From Verrucomicrobiaceae bacterium (lineage in GTDB: Bacteria; Verrucomicrobiota; Verrucomicrobiia; Verrucomicrobiales; Akkermansiaceae): DNA of 35,602 bases. Of this stretch, positions 23,711 to 32,131 are shown in pieces (within the stretch, counting starts at the first letter, position 1; every line of letters begins with the position of its first letter). The stretch covers positions 1 through 35,602 of the forward strand of contig JAIXPW010000243.1 in NCBI GenBank assembly GCA_027485995.1. The letters are read 5' to 3'. The translations under genes were made by a program, and so were the position numbers. Under the pieces are notes generated by a model. That model had not been told where the DNA came from. It searched no databases and was given only the letters and a program-made list of their open reading frames with translations.

Positions 23711-25057
23711 ATGAGCCGCACCACCCTCCCACCTCGCGCTCCGGGTCCATCCGTCCCGGGAATCATCGGCCGCTTCATCTTCAAGCCGCGCAATTTCATC
23801 CGGCACCTTCTGGATCTGACCAACCAGTATGGCGACACCTTCCTCCTGCCGCTCACCCATCCCACCTTCTTCCTGCGGAACCCCGAGGACATCAAATACA
23901 TCCTCCTCTCCAACCCGCTCAACTATCACAAGACCGGCGGACTCACCGCCGCGGCCGATCTTCTGGGCGAGGGCCTCGTGAGCAGCGAGGAACCCCTTCA
24001 CGGGAAACAACGGAAGCTCATGCAGCCGATGTTCCATAAGTCCTCCATCAAGGGCTTCACTGACGTGATGGTGGACTGCACCAACCGGCACCTCGCCGAC
24101 TGGAAGGACGGTGAAACCATCGACCTGGCCCTGGAAATGATGCACCTCACCATCTCCATCGCCGGCCTCACCCTGTTCAGCGTGGACATGTATCGCGAGG
24201 GGAAATCCCTCGGCATCGAGTTCGCCACCGCGCTCAAGCTGGTGACCCGACGGCAGATGGCCCCACCCCAGATGCACCACTGGCTCTCGCTCGACAATCG
24301 CTACCACGAATCCCTCCGCAAGATCGATGAGGCCATCGGCAAGATCATCTCCGATCACAGGAATCTCCCCGAGGACCAGCGGCCCAACGACCTCCTCGCC
24401 ATGATCCTGGCCTCGAAGTATGAGGACGGCTCCTCCATCCCGGACAAGCAGGTCCGTGATGAGGTCATCACCATCATCCTCGCCGGGCATGAAACGGTGG
24501 CCAACCACATGAACTGGACCTGGTATCTCCTCGGAAAACACCCCGAGGTGCTGGATCGCATGCGCCGCGAGTGGGACGAGGCCCTCGGTGACCGGACGCC
24601 AGCCATGGAGGACATGGCGAATCTTCCCTACACCAACATGGTTCTCGCCGAATCGATGCGGCTCTACCCCCCGGCCTGGACGCTGGCCCGACGGGTCGTC
24701 GAGGCCGACCGCCTGCCCAGCGGCCTGGAGGTCCGGCCCGGAGACGAACTACTAATGATGCAGTACGTTTCCCATCGGAATCCCGCCTACTTTCCGGATC
24801 CGGAGAAATTCGATCCCGAACGCTTCTCTCCCGAGCGCCGCGACAGCATCCCGAAGTATGCCTACTTCCCCTTCGGACTCGGCCCAAGGTTCTGCATCGG
24901 CGAAGGCTTCGCCAAACTAGAGGCGATCATCCTCGTCGTCATGATCGGACGCCGGTTCGACTTCGAGCAGGTCCGCAGTGGAGAGGCGAAGCTCGAACCC
25001 CTCATCACCCTGAGGCCGAGGAAAGGCATGCCGGTGATCGTTCACAAGCGCGGCTGA
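23711..25057 (+). CDS. Cytochrome P450
   Basis: 448 residues, soluble heme monooxygenase. I-helix Ala258-Gly-His-Glu-Thr262 (LAGHETVANHM), ExxR at Glu314/Arg317 (AESMRLYPPAW), heme loop FPFGLGPRFCIGEG with Cys395. LTNQYGDTFLLPL and YVSHRNPAYFPDPEKFDPERF are P450 stretches close to the fatty-acid/alkane hydroxylase-like bacterial class, although class alone does not give the substrate. It needs ferredoxin or flavodoxin partners, none of which is encoded here. Last gene of the lpxB operon; hydroxylation or desaturation of an acyl chain is the inference from context. It converges with the glycosyltransferase gene, leaving 5 bases between stops. Confidence 0.93.
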   Translation: MSRTTLPPRAPGPSVPGIIGRFIFKPRNFIRHLLDLTNQYGDTFLLPLTHPTFFLRNPEDIKYILLSNPLNYHKTGGLTAAADLLGEGLVSSEEPLHGKQRKLMQPMFHKSSIKGFTDVMVDCTNRHLADWKDGETIDLALEMMHLTISIAGLTLFSVDMYREGKSLGIEFATALKLVTRRQMAPPQMHHWLSLDNRYHESLRKIDEAIGKIISDHRNLPEDQRPNDLLAMILASKYEDGSSIPDKQVRDEVITIILAGHETVANHMNWTWYLLGKHPEVLDRMRREWDEALGDRTPAMEDMANLPYTNMVLAESMRLYPPAWTLARRVVEADRLPSGLEVRPGDELLMMQYVSHRNPAYFPDPEKFDPERFSPERRDSIPKYAYFPFGLGPRFCIGEGFAKLEAIILVVMIGRRFDFEQVRSGEAKLEPLITLRPRKGMPVIVHKRG

Positions 25058-25062
25058 GGCCG

Positions 25063-26088
25063 TCAGAGGCCGAACACATGCCTTGCCCACGGAGCCCGTT
25101 TCCATTCCTCCGCCCGCATCGTCAGGGAGGTGATGAAGCGCGCGACCTCCGTGCCGTTGTAGTCGCGGTGGTTCCGCTCCCAGCCTTTTTTCGCGATCGC
25201 GATGCGCTGCTCCGGATGCGTGGCGTAGTGGCGGATCTTTTCTGTTAGATCGTCGATGCCGTCGAAATACACCAGCTCGTCCTCGGCATACAGCTCCTCC
25301 AGCCCGGCCCCGCGCGGGGTGAGGGTGAGGATGCCGTTGCCCATCAGTTCGCCGATGCGCGACGACGAATAGAGGGAAACATCGGCGCGGCGGGAAAGGT
25401 TCAGCGCCATCTTCGACTGGCGGATGACCTGCTCCTTTTCCCAACCGAAGATGCCGGGTCGGTCGAGGCAGCCGTAAATTCCGCTTTTCAACTCCGGGAG
25501 GCGTTTTTCCAGATCCTGCAGAAAGGCACGCCGCTGCGGCTCGCCCTTGTCGCGTCCGAAGAACAGGAAGTCGTGCAGGAACCCCGTGGTCTCGAACGCG
25601 CGATGGCACTCGATCCCGGCATCGACCGCCGTGGGGATGAAGGCGGCCGGACAGTTCGGGCGGGAAAAGGATTCCAGCAGGCTGCCACCGGTCGAGCAGA
25701 ACAAGGCATCCAGCACGCCGAGCCGTTCGCGGAGATGTCGCGTGTCTTCTTCATCCCACAACGGATCCACATACCACAGCCCGATCCGGATGTCGGGCAG
25801 GGCCTTGCGGATTTCCTGAAGCGTGGCGGCGGTGATGTACTGCGCGTGGCCTAACAGCAGGAGGTCAGGATGGACGTTCCTGCAGGTCTCGATCAGGGCG
25901 CGGTTGGCCGGCTTCTTTCCCAGCGACTTCCCGCCCAGCGGCGAAAGCATCCGTGCGCGGTCATTGATTGAAAACGGATACACGAAGTGCCCCAGGCGCA
26001 CGAGGCCGTGGTGGATCTTCTGGTCCTGGTTCCAAAGATGCGCGCCATCCTTGTCGAGCTGGAGGTTGGCGGCGTGAACGATGCGCAT
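25063..26088 (-). CDS. Glycosyltransferase-like protein (GT4/CgeB type)
   Basis: 341 residues from ATG 26088 (RIVHAANLQLDKDGAHLWNQD). The frame is open 61 codons further upstream into the divergent gene's leader, but that part is not family-like. It resembles CgeB/DUF3880-type glycosyltransferases: PDLLLLGHAQYITAATLQEIRKALPDIRIGLWYVDPLWDE, then FLFFGRDKGEPQRRAFLQDLEKRLP, IRQSKMALNLSRRADVSLYSSSRIGELMGNGILTLTPRGAGLEELYAEDELVYF and a C-terminal helix with RHYATHPEQRIAIAKKGW. The sugar donor is unknown. No TM segment. Single gene, divergent from the next. Confidence 0.82.
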   Translation of the reverse strand: MRIVHAANLQLDKDGAHLWNQDQKIHHGLVRLGHFVYPFSINDRARMLSPLGGKSLGKKPANRALIETCRNVHPDLLLLGHAQYITAATLQEIRKALPDIRIGLWYVDPLWDEEDTRHLRERLGVLDALFCSTGGSLLESFSRPNCPAAFIPTAVDAGIECHRAFETTGFLHDFLFFGRDKGEPQRRAFLQDLEKRLPELKSGIYGCLDRPGIFGWEKEQVIRQSKMALNLSRRADVSLYSSSRIGELMGNGILTLTPRGAGLEELYAEDELVYFDGIDDLTEKIRHYATHPEQRIAIAKKGWERNHRDYNGTEVARFITSLTMRAEEWKRAPWARHVFGL

Positions 26089-26197
26089 GCGGTGAGTTTC
26101 CCGAAAGGAAGTTGCCGAAACAAGGCGCAATGCTCCGGCAGGGCGGCGGTCCAAGTCGCTCCTTGACTCCCTGCGCCACCGATTCTTGTTTGATTGC

Positions 26198-27100
26198 GTG
26201 AAAACCGTTTCCGCGCTCTGCCTGGTCCTTTGCTCATCGCCCCTGCACGCGCAGGAACCTGCCGCTGACAAGCTGCTGGACCAGGTGATCTCGCACCCGG
26301 GCTCCTACTCGCAGGTCTGCGATGTGATGAGCGCACCCTCAGACATTCCCTATCAGCTTTTCCAGATCACCTCTTTCTATGGGGCGAGTCTTTCGAAGGC
26401 GAACCAGGCGTTGGTGGATGGAAATCGCGATGGTCTGGTGCGGGCGCTCCGCAGCCGCTTGCTGGCGGTGGATTTTTCACGGAAGCCGGTGGCCCCTGCC
26501 GAGGATCCGAAGCCGGAGGAGAACTTCTTCGACGGGAGAGCCTATGGATGTGACCCAAAGGCGCTGAGCCCGATCCTGTTGGAACTGATCGACCGGCTTC
26601 ACGGCATTGAGGCGCTGCCGGAGTTGCTGGTGGTGGAACAGAAGCTCGTGGACGGAATCGCGAAGGCCAAGGACGACGCGAAAGTCGCACCTCCTGAGGC
26701 CACGGGCTGGCAGGTGGCGGAGGAGAGCGTCGACTATGACGAGAACGAGCCCCAGGCGAAACGGGATCGCCGTGTGAAGCTGTTCCAGGCCCGCGTCGCC
26801 CAGCGCGATCTCGTGATGCTGATGGCGAAGCTGATGCGGGAAAAGGCCTACAAGCCCTATCTCGCCACGACGATCGAGGCCGCCTACGTCAAGGGCCTGA
26901 AGGCGGAGGCGAAGGAGAAGGGGTATGACAAGCTCAAGACCTCCGAGCTGCCGGAGGAGATCGAGGGCGTGCCAGTGGAAATCGATCCGATCACGAAGAT
27001 CATCTCCACTTCCTACTTCACCGTGAAGCTGCCCTACACCCGGGAATCCCGCGACGAGATCCGCGCCGCAGCGGAGAAATGGATCGCCGAGCATCCATGA
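26198..27100 (+). CDS. Secreted hypothetical protein
   Basis: 300 residues from GTG 26198, which gives a compact signal peptide (KTVSALCLVLCSSPLHAQ); a TTG four codons earlier is possible. The mature part is helical and charged: DQVISHPGSYSQVCDVMSA, ANQALVDGNRDGLVRALRSRL, RVKLFQARVAQRDLVMLMAKLMREKAYKP and a C-terminal RDEIRAAAEKWIAEHP. No domain is recognised. Its stop overlaps the ATG of the FGE-like gene (ATGA), so the pair is translationally coupled and probably works together. Confidence 0.75.
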   Translation: MKTVSALCLVLCSSPLHAQEPAADKLLDQVISHPGSYSQVCDVMSAPSDIPYQLFQITSFYGASLSKANQALVDGNRDGLVRALRSRLLAVDFSRKPVAPAEDPKPEENFFDGRAYGCDPKALSPILLELIDRLHGIEALPELLVVEQKLVDGIAKAKDDAKVAPPEATGWQVAEESVDYDENEPQAKRDRRVKLFQARVAQRDLVMLMAKLMREKAYKPYLATTIEAAYVKGLKAEAKEKGYDKLKTSELPEEIEGVPVEIDPITKIISTSYFTVKLPYTRESRDEIRAAAEKWIAEHP

Positions 27101-27924
27101 AAGGTCTCGCCATCGTCTGGGCGCTGATTGTTTCCGCGCTTGGAGCCGAAGTGAAGGACGGGCCGAACCAGCACAAGCTGGTCGTCGTTCCGGCCGGGAG
27201 CTATGCGCTCGGAGATGCCTCGCACAAGCTGAACAAGCCGCATGAGTTCAAGACGGCGGGCTTTTCGATCTCCGACGCGGAGACCACCAACGCGCAGTTC
27301 GCGGCCTTCGTCGCGGCCACCGGCTACAAGACCTGGGCGGAGCGGAATGGCTGGAGCCTGGTCGGTGGCGAGGGCAGCGCCGAGTGGGTATGGACGAAGA
27401 TGGCCGGTGCCAACTGGCGGCATCCCTTCGGTCCGGACGGTCCCGATGCCGAAAAACTTCCGCAGCACCCGGTGACGCAGATTTCCGGCGAGGATGCGCG
27501 GGCCTACTGCAAATGGATCGGCGGACGGCTGCCGACGATCGACGAGTGGGAAACCGCCGCACGGGCTGGCGTGCGGACCGAGTTTCCATGGGGGAAATCG
27601 TTCGAGACACTGAAGACCAACACCTGGAACGGCATCGACCATCGCAAGAACACCCGCGAGGACGGCCATGTTCTAACAGCTCCGATCCGCAGCTATCCGC
27701 CGAACGCCTGGGGGCTCTACGATGTGATCGGAAACGTCTTCGAATACTGCGAAGGGCACCCGCCGTGGATGAGTTCAGACCAGGCCGAGCAGCGCATCTG
27801 CGGTCGCGGCGGCTCGTGGTGGTGTTCCAGCCATTGCTGCAATTTCCACAACCTCCTCGACATCGGCAGCATGATCAAGACCGCCTCGCTGCCGAACCAG
27901 GGCTTCCGGGTGGTGTTTCCCTGA
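27097..27924 (+). CDS. Formylglycine-generating enzyme (SUMF1) family protein, exported
   Basis: 275 residues with a short signal peptide (KGLAIVWALIVSALGAE). FGE-sulfatase fold: KLVVVPAGSYALGD, FSISDAETTNAQFAAFVAATGYKTWAE, NWRHPFGPD, HPVTQISGEDARAYCKWIGGRLPTIDEWETAARAG, FPWG, NAWGLYDVIGNVFEYCEG, RGGSWW and NQGFRVV. The copper-binding Cys pair of true FGE is present as Cys243 and Cys248 (WCSSHCC, CX4C), so it may truly oxidise sulfatase cysteines to formylglycine. Many homologues lack this pair and have other roles. Start ATG 27097 overlaps the preceding stop. No sulfatase gene lies in the window, although DUF1501 proteins share the sulfatase-like fold. Confidence 0.9.
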   Translation: MKGLAIVWALIVSALGAEVKDGPNQHKLVVVPAGSYALGDASHKLNKPHEFKTAGFSISDAETTNAQFAAFVAATGYKTWAERNGWSLVGGEGSAEWVWTKMAGANWRHPFGPDGPDAEKLPQHPVTQISGEDARAYCKWIGGRLPTIDEWETAARAGVRTEFPWGKSFETLKTNTWNGIDHRKNTREDGHVLTAPIRSYPPNAWGLYDVIGNVFEYCEGHPPWMSSDQAEQRICGRGGSWWCSSHCCNFHNLLDIGSMIKTASLPNQGFRVVFP

Positions 27925-27995
27925 AACGAAATCCATCCGGCCCGCAGACGCGACTCACAGGTTGCGCGTTTGGGATTTCCGGCTAGTCTGCGCGG

Positions 27996-29159
27996 ATGGT
28001 CACCAAAGCCCTCCTTTCCTGTGCCGCCCTCCTGACGGTGGCCACCGCGTCCGCCCGCATCGGGGTGGAGAAAGTCGCTGAAAAGTTCGAGCGCCCGGTT
28101 TGGGTGGGGCAACCCGCCGGGATTTCCGACAAGCTCTGGGTCATCGAGCAGGTCGGCAAGGTCTGGATCATCGACGCCAAGACCGGAGCCCGCTCGGAAA
28201 AGCCGTTCCTCGACATCACCGCCGACGTCAGCCGCAAGGGCAACGAGATGGGCCTGCTGGGAATGGCCTTCGCGCCCGACTTCAAGACCAGTGGTCGCTT
28301 TTATGTGAATTTCACCGATGGCTCGATCAAGACCCGCATCGTCCGCTTCACCGCCACCAAGCCCTTCACCGAGACGGACGCGGCCAGCGCCGAAGTTCTC
28401 TTCACCTACGATCAGCCCTACCAGAACCACAACGGCGGCTGGATCGGCTTCGGCCCGGACGGCTACCTCTACATTTCCGCCGGGGATGGCGGCGCGGGCG
28501 ATGATCCACAAAATCGCGCCCAGGACCTGAAGACCCATCTTGGCAAGATGCTGCGCGTCGATGTCTCCCCGGAGAAGGGCTACATAGTCCCGAAGGACAA
28601 TCCCTTTGTCGGAAAGTCCGATGCCAAACCGGAGATCTACAGCTACGGACTGCGCAATGCCTGGCGCTGCTCCTTCGACCGCAAGACCGGCGACTTCTGG
28701 ATCGGCGACGTCGGTCAGAACAAGTGGGAGGAAATCAACGCCCTCCCCAAAGGAAAGGCCAAGGGGGCCAACTTCGGCTGGCGACTTCGCGAGGCCGACG
28801 TGCCGAACCCGAACGGCAAGATCGCGGGAGACAATCCAGAGGGCGCGATCGATCCGGTGTACGTTTACAAGCACGGCGGCAGCAGCACCGAGGGCGTGTC
28901 GGTCACCGGAGGCTACGTCTATCGCGGTCCGGTCAAGGAACTGGAAGGTCGCTACATCTTCGGCGATTACCAGAACCCGCGGATCTGGGCCTTCGAACTC
29001 AAGGGTGGGAAAGCCAGCGGGTTCAAGGACCTGACCGATGAACTGAAGCCCGAAGACGGTCGCCGGATCAACCTGATTTCCTCCTTCGGCGAGGACAATG
29101 AGGGAAATCTCTACATCGTCGATCACACCGGACCGATCTACCGGGTTGTCGGGAAATGA
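27996..29159 (+). CDS. PQQ-dependent sugar dehydrogenase-like (glucose/sorbosone dehydrogenase) beta-propeller
   Basis: 387 residues, signal peptide (KALLSCAALLTVATASARI), then the GSDH propeller: GVEKVAEKFERPVWVGQPAG, LWVIEQVGKVWIID, MGLLGMAFAPDFKTSGRFYVNFTD, YQNHNGGWIGFGPDGYLYISAGDGGAGDDPQN, GKMLRVDV, YSYGLRNAWRCSFDRKTGDFWIGDVGQNKWEEIN, VTGGYVYRG and YIFGDYQNPRIWAF. Family enzymes oxidise sugars in the periplasm with PQQ; many homologues (HHIP-like) have no shown activity. The NHNGG His and GLRNAWR motifs are kept. Transcription ends at the terminator about 35 bases downstream. Single gene. Confidence 0.9.
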   Translation: MVTKALLSCAALLTVATASARIGVEKVAEKFERPVWVGQPAGISDKLWVIEQVGKVWIIDAKTGARSEKPFLDITADVSRKGNEMGLLGMAFAPDFKTSGRFYVNFTDGSIKTRIVRFTATKPFTETDAASAEVLFTYDQPYQNHNGGWIGFGPDGYLYISAGDGGAGDDPQNRAQDLKTHLGKMLRVDVSPEKGYIVPKDNPFVGKSDAKPEIYSYGLRNAWRCSFDRKTGDFWIGDVGQNKWEEINALPKGKAKGANFGWRLREADVPNPNGKIAGDNPEGAIDPVYVYKHGGSSTEGVSVTGGYVYRGPVKELEGRYIFGDYQNPRIWAFELKGGKASGFKDLTDELKPEDGRRINLISSFGEDNEGNLYIVDHTGPIYRVVGK

Positions 29160-29193
29160 CCGGATGGTCGCCTGTCGCTCCGTTCGCCATGAG

Positions 29194-29224
29194 AAAGCCG
29201 ACCTCGTCTCCGAGGTCGGCTTTT
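29194..29224. terminator. Bidirectional intrinsic terminator
   Basis: 13-bp perfect stem AAAGCCGACCTCG / CGAGGTCGGCTTT with loop TCTC, T-tract on the plus side and A-tract on the other. It lies between the convergent PQQ-type gene (ends 29159) and the PEP-CTERM gene (ends 29256) and serves both. Confidence 0.93.
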
Positions 29225-29255
29225 GACGATCAGGAACGACCGACAAGCATCGGCA

Positions 29256-29885
29256 TCAAGCCGAGCGGCGGCGGCGGATCAAGCCGAGTCCGAGGGCCGC
29301 GAGACCGAGGATGGCGGAGCTTGGCTCAGGCACTGCGACGACTCCCACGTAGCTTCCGGTGGCCACGCTGATGTTTGGAGCCTGGCTGCCGGGATTGAGG
29401 TCCACCTGGAACAAGCTGCCGCCGAACCCTGTGGTCGGGATGTTGAACAGGTTGCCGTCAAGGATCGAGAAGGAGAACGAATCCGGGATCCCGCCAGCAT
29501 CGACGTTCTCGGTCAGGCTCAGATCAAACTCGAACGAGGCACCTGGAGTGAATTCCTGGTAGAACTCGTTGAAGGCGTCCGTGTCGGTGAGGGTGATCGC
29601 GCCGGGAAGGCTGCCGCTGGCTCCGCCCAACAGGTTGGCTGGGCCGAATGGCACACCACCACCGTTAAAGCTGAAGTTGCTGATGATCGCAGTGTTGTTG
29701 CCGGTGGTCGCGCCGCTGTTCAACTGGAAGTCGATCGAGAACGGACCATTGCCGGAGTTCTCGGGAGCGGTGAGCACGGAGGTGTTGACGGACACGCGAT
29801 AGAGCGCTGCGTGGGCCGCGCCAGTGAACATCAGGAGGCCGGTGGCGAGGAGGAGGGAGTTCTTGAGGAGTGGATTGGAGTTCAT
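29256..29885 (-). CDS. PEP-CTERM sorting-domain protein
   Basis: 209 residues from ATG 29885 (NSNPLLKNSLLLATGLLMFTGAAHA signal peptide); 12 further open codons upstream look like leader. The middle is an Asn/Gly/Ser/Phe-rich beta-type chain (APENSGNGPFSIDFQLNSG, AITLTDTDAFNEFYQEFTPGASFEFDLSL), a pattern seen in NF038129-like PEP-CTERM proteins. The C-terminus is VPEPSSAILGLAALGLGLIRRRRSA: PEP motif, helix, Arg cluster. Exported and then processed by an exosortase. It lies 76 bases downstream of the PhoX-like gene and may be co-transcribed. TTGTTAGAT, one of the recurrent TGTTAG motifs, sits just before the start. Confidence 0.92.
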   Translation of the reverse strand: MNSNPLLKNSLLLATGLLMFTGAAHAALYRVSVNTSVLTAPENSGNGPFSIDFQLNSGATTGNNTAIISNFSFNGGGVPFGPANLLGGASGSLPGAITLTDTDAFNEFYQEFTPGASFEFDLSLTENVDAGGIPDSFSFSILDGNLFNIPTTGFGGSLFQVDLNPGSQAPNISVATGSYVGVVAVPEPSSAILGLAALGLGLIRRRRSA

Positions 29886-29961
29886 TTCGATTGGAGTTGT
29901 TAGATTGTTGGAAGGCCGCACCGGGACGCATCGGCCCCGGTGCAGCCAGGTTTGAGTGGTC

Positions 29962-31875
29962 TCAGGGAGTCGGGATGCTGTTCAGGGTGCGGGCGGTGTA
30001 GGAAATGGCGGCATTGGTCGGATTGCTGAACTGCAGGCTGACGGTGGCCGAGGCACCTGGCGCGAGCGAGCTGCCGGGAACTGTGATGTAGGGTTTGGCC
30101 GTGGGTGGGTAAACCGATGTCGAACCACTGGCGTTGCTGAGCGTGGCGCTCGGGCTGAGGCCGTCCAGCACCAGGAAGAACGGTCCGGCGAGGGTGCCGG
30201 CGGTGTTGTTGGTAATGGTGACCTGCTGAGCATAGAATCCCGTACGGCGATCACGGACGAAGCCACCGAGCTTGACGGCGACATTGTTGAGCGGGGCGAT
30301 CTCCTGAAGGGTGAACAGCTGTCCGCCTTCGGCCTGTGCAGCCGTGATTCCGGTCGTGTAGTGGGCCTGATCTGAGCTGATGTACCAGGCTTCCCTTGGA
30401 TTGCCCTTGAACCTGGAGCTGCCGCGCATGATCGAGGTGATGTCGATGATGCCGGAAGCTTCCTCGTCATTGGTGAATGGAAGGGTGGCGGTGGTGGTAA
30501 CGCCACCGGTGCGGTCTCCGAAACGGGCGGGGTCGTGCTTCAGGATCTTTCTCAAGGTGCCGGAATTCGTCACGCCCGTGTAGGTGGCGGGATCGAAGTC
30601 CCAGACCTTGCCGTTGTGAGCAGCGCCGCCAACGTCTTCCTGAAGGATCAGGTGGCCGTTGCTCTCGTTGACCGTCATGTTGTCGAACATGTTGACCTTT
30701 TCCCCGGCGACCGTCTGACCGTCGATGAGGAGGTCGATCGTTCCGCCCAAGGAGGGGTTTGTGATGTCCGTGAAGTTCAAGCGCCACAGGCGTGTCTGCC
30801 CGATGTTCGCCCCCAGACCATCGGAAACCGTATCGAGGCGATCCGTGGTGACGAAATAGAATTGGCGCGGATTTGCTGGATTCCAGGCACCGTCCTCAGG
30901 ACGCGAGAAGGTGGTGGAGGCCGTGCGGCTCAGCGTGAAGGCGGTGCCGTTGGTGATGTTGGTCACGCGGGAGCTCGAGTTGGCGGCAGGGATTTCCAAC
31001 GGGTTTCCGGTGACGTTGACGAAGTAGAGCGTGCCATTGTTCAGGCCGGCCTTGTCCACTTCGCTGCCAGTGTTTGTCTTGGTGCCGATGTAAACGGAGA
31101 CGGAGTTGTTCATGATGCCGGTTCCGCCGTCGTTGGTGCCGATGACAATCGTCGTATCCTGCGCGAAAGGGCAGGCGAGGAGGTTCTCCCATCCGCCGAT
31201 GCCATCCGCCAGCACGCCGCCAACATGATCGGTGGCGAGGTTGAACTTGCCGAGCGTGTAGCTCTTGCCGGCGTCGGTCCCGGTGACGACCGTGCCCTGC
31301 ACGTAGCCGTTGGTGCCGCCTTCCTCACCGTTCATGAAGATGCGTTCCTGAGAGCCGCGGCTGGTGGCGGCGTTGTAGAATGCGGAAACCTTCGGGAGGT
31401 CCGCCGAGCAGAAGCGCGCGAAAGCGAACGGCGCAGCCAGGTTGTTGTTGGCTTGAGTCGCCGTATCCCAACCGTAGATGCTGGTCATGAGGTCCGCACC
31501 GGAGACGACCGCGAGGGTGTTCTTGTTGATGACGTACTTGGAAACGAAGGATCCTTTCGCTCCGTGGGCGCGAACGGCACCGAGGGTGTTGCCCAGTTCG
31601 TGGTTCATCAGCAGGGTGAAGGTGCCGTCGTTGTTGTCGAAGGCACCGAGACCGTCTGGAATACCGACCATGCCGTAACCGCTGACCGAGTCGTCCGTAT
31701 TCACTCCCGTGTTGTCGACCGTGAAGATCGAAGTGGTCTGATAGCCGGGAAGTGTCGGCAGCACGTAGGGTGTCGAGCCAGTGCTCGGCCCCTGGACCTG
31801 GCCGGAGGCAGTGTTCGCCACGGTGATCAGCGTGATCAGGCCCAGTGAGCGGTTGAATGTCGATTTCTTCTTCAT
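29962..31875 (-). CDS. PhoX-like (DUF839) secreted protein
   Basis: 637 residues with signal peptide (about 1-25). The PhoX/DUF839 pattern is present: GIPDGLGAFDNNDGTFTLLMNHELG, GSFVSKYVINK, ERIFMNGEEGG, GGWENLLACPFAQDTTIVIGTNDGG, FSRPEDGAWNPANPRQFYFVTT and FDNMTVNESNGHLILQEDVG. PhoX enzymes are Ca/Fe-dependent periplasmic alkaline phosphatases; the ligand set cannot be verified by eye, so activity is inferred. The last ~120 residues are a beta-sandwich-like module (VRDRRTGFYAQQVTITNNTAGTLAGPFFLVLDGLS, SLAPGASATVSLQFSNPTNAAISY) common in Verrucomicrobia secreted proteins. No sorting tail. First gene before the PEP-CTERM gene. The 256-base upstream region (31876-32131) holds no gene and no convincing Pho box. 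Confidence 0.78.
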   Translation of the reverse strand: MKKKSTFNRSLGLITLITVANTASGQVQGPSTGSTPYVLPTLPGYQTTSIFTVDNTGVNTDDSVSGYGMVGIPDGLGAFDNNDGTFTLLMNHELGNTLGAVRAHGAKGSFVSKYVINKNTLAVVSGADLMTSIYGWDTATQANNNLAAPFAFARFCSADLPKVSAFYNAATSRGSQERIFMNGEEGGTNGYVQGTVVTGTDAGKSYTLGKFNLATDHVGGVLADGIGGWENLLACPFAQDTTIVIGTNDGGTGIMNNSVSVYIGTKTNTGSEVDKAGLNNGTLYFVNVTGNPLEIPAANSSSRVTNITNGTAFTLSRTASTTFSRPEDGAWNPANPRQFYFVTTDRLDTVSDGLGANIGQTRLWRLNFTDITNPSLGGTIDLLIDGQTVAGEKVNMFDNMTVNESNGHLILQEDVGGAAHNGKVWDFDPATYTGVTNSGTLRKILKHDPARFGDRTGGVTTTATLPFTNDEEASGIIDITSIMRGSSRFKGNPREAWYISSDQAHYTTGITAAQAEGGQLFTLQEIAPLNNVAVKLGGFVRDRRTGFYAQQVTITNNTAGTLAGPFFLVLDGLSPSATLSNASGSTSVYPPTAKPYITVPGSSLAPGASATVSLQFSNPTNAAISYTARTLNSIPTP

Positions 31876-32131
31876 GGATGCGGGATGTTTGGTCTCGGTC
31901 GGAGTTATGATTGATGATTCATGGATGATTGTTGAGCTGTTGCCCGCAAATCACCTGGCTCACATCCCTCCATGTTGTCATCGTGAATCGCCACGCTCAT
32001 TGTGTTTCGATTTTGTTTCATCCAGGAATGTTACGAATTCGAGACATCAATCGTCTGGAGATGATGCAATCCGAATGGGGTCATGCCAAAAATCCCCGCA
32101 GACAGGATTCTTCCTCGGGATCTCCCCTCAA

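Noticed and set aside
23087..24541. 484-codon minus-strand open frame across the acyltransferase and P450 genes
   Set aside because: Spans two good genes in antisense; low-complexity shadow product.
31907..31934. ATGATTG-ATGATTC-ATGGATG as another heptamer array, and a possible Pho box near 31975, upstream of the PhoX-like gene
   Set aside because: Only two clear units for the array, and the Pho-like TGTCAT lacks a second box at the 11-base step.
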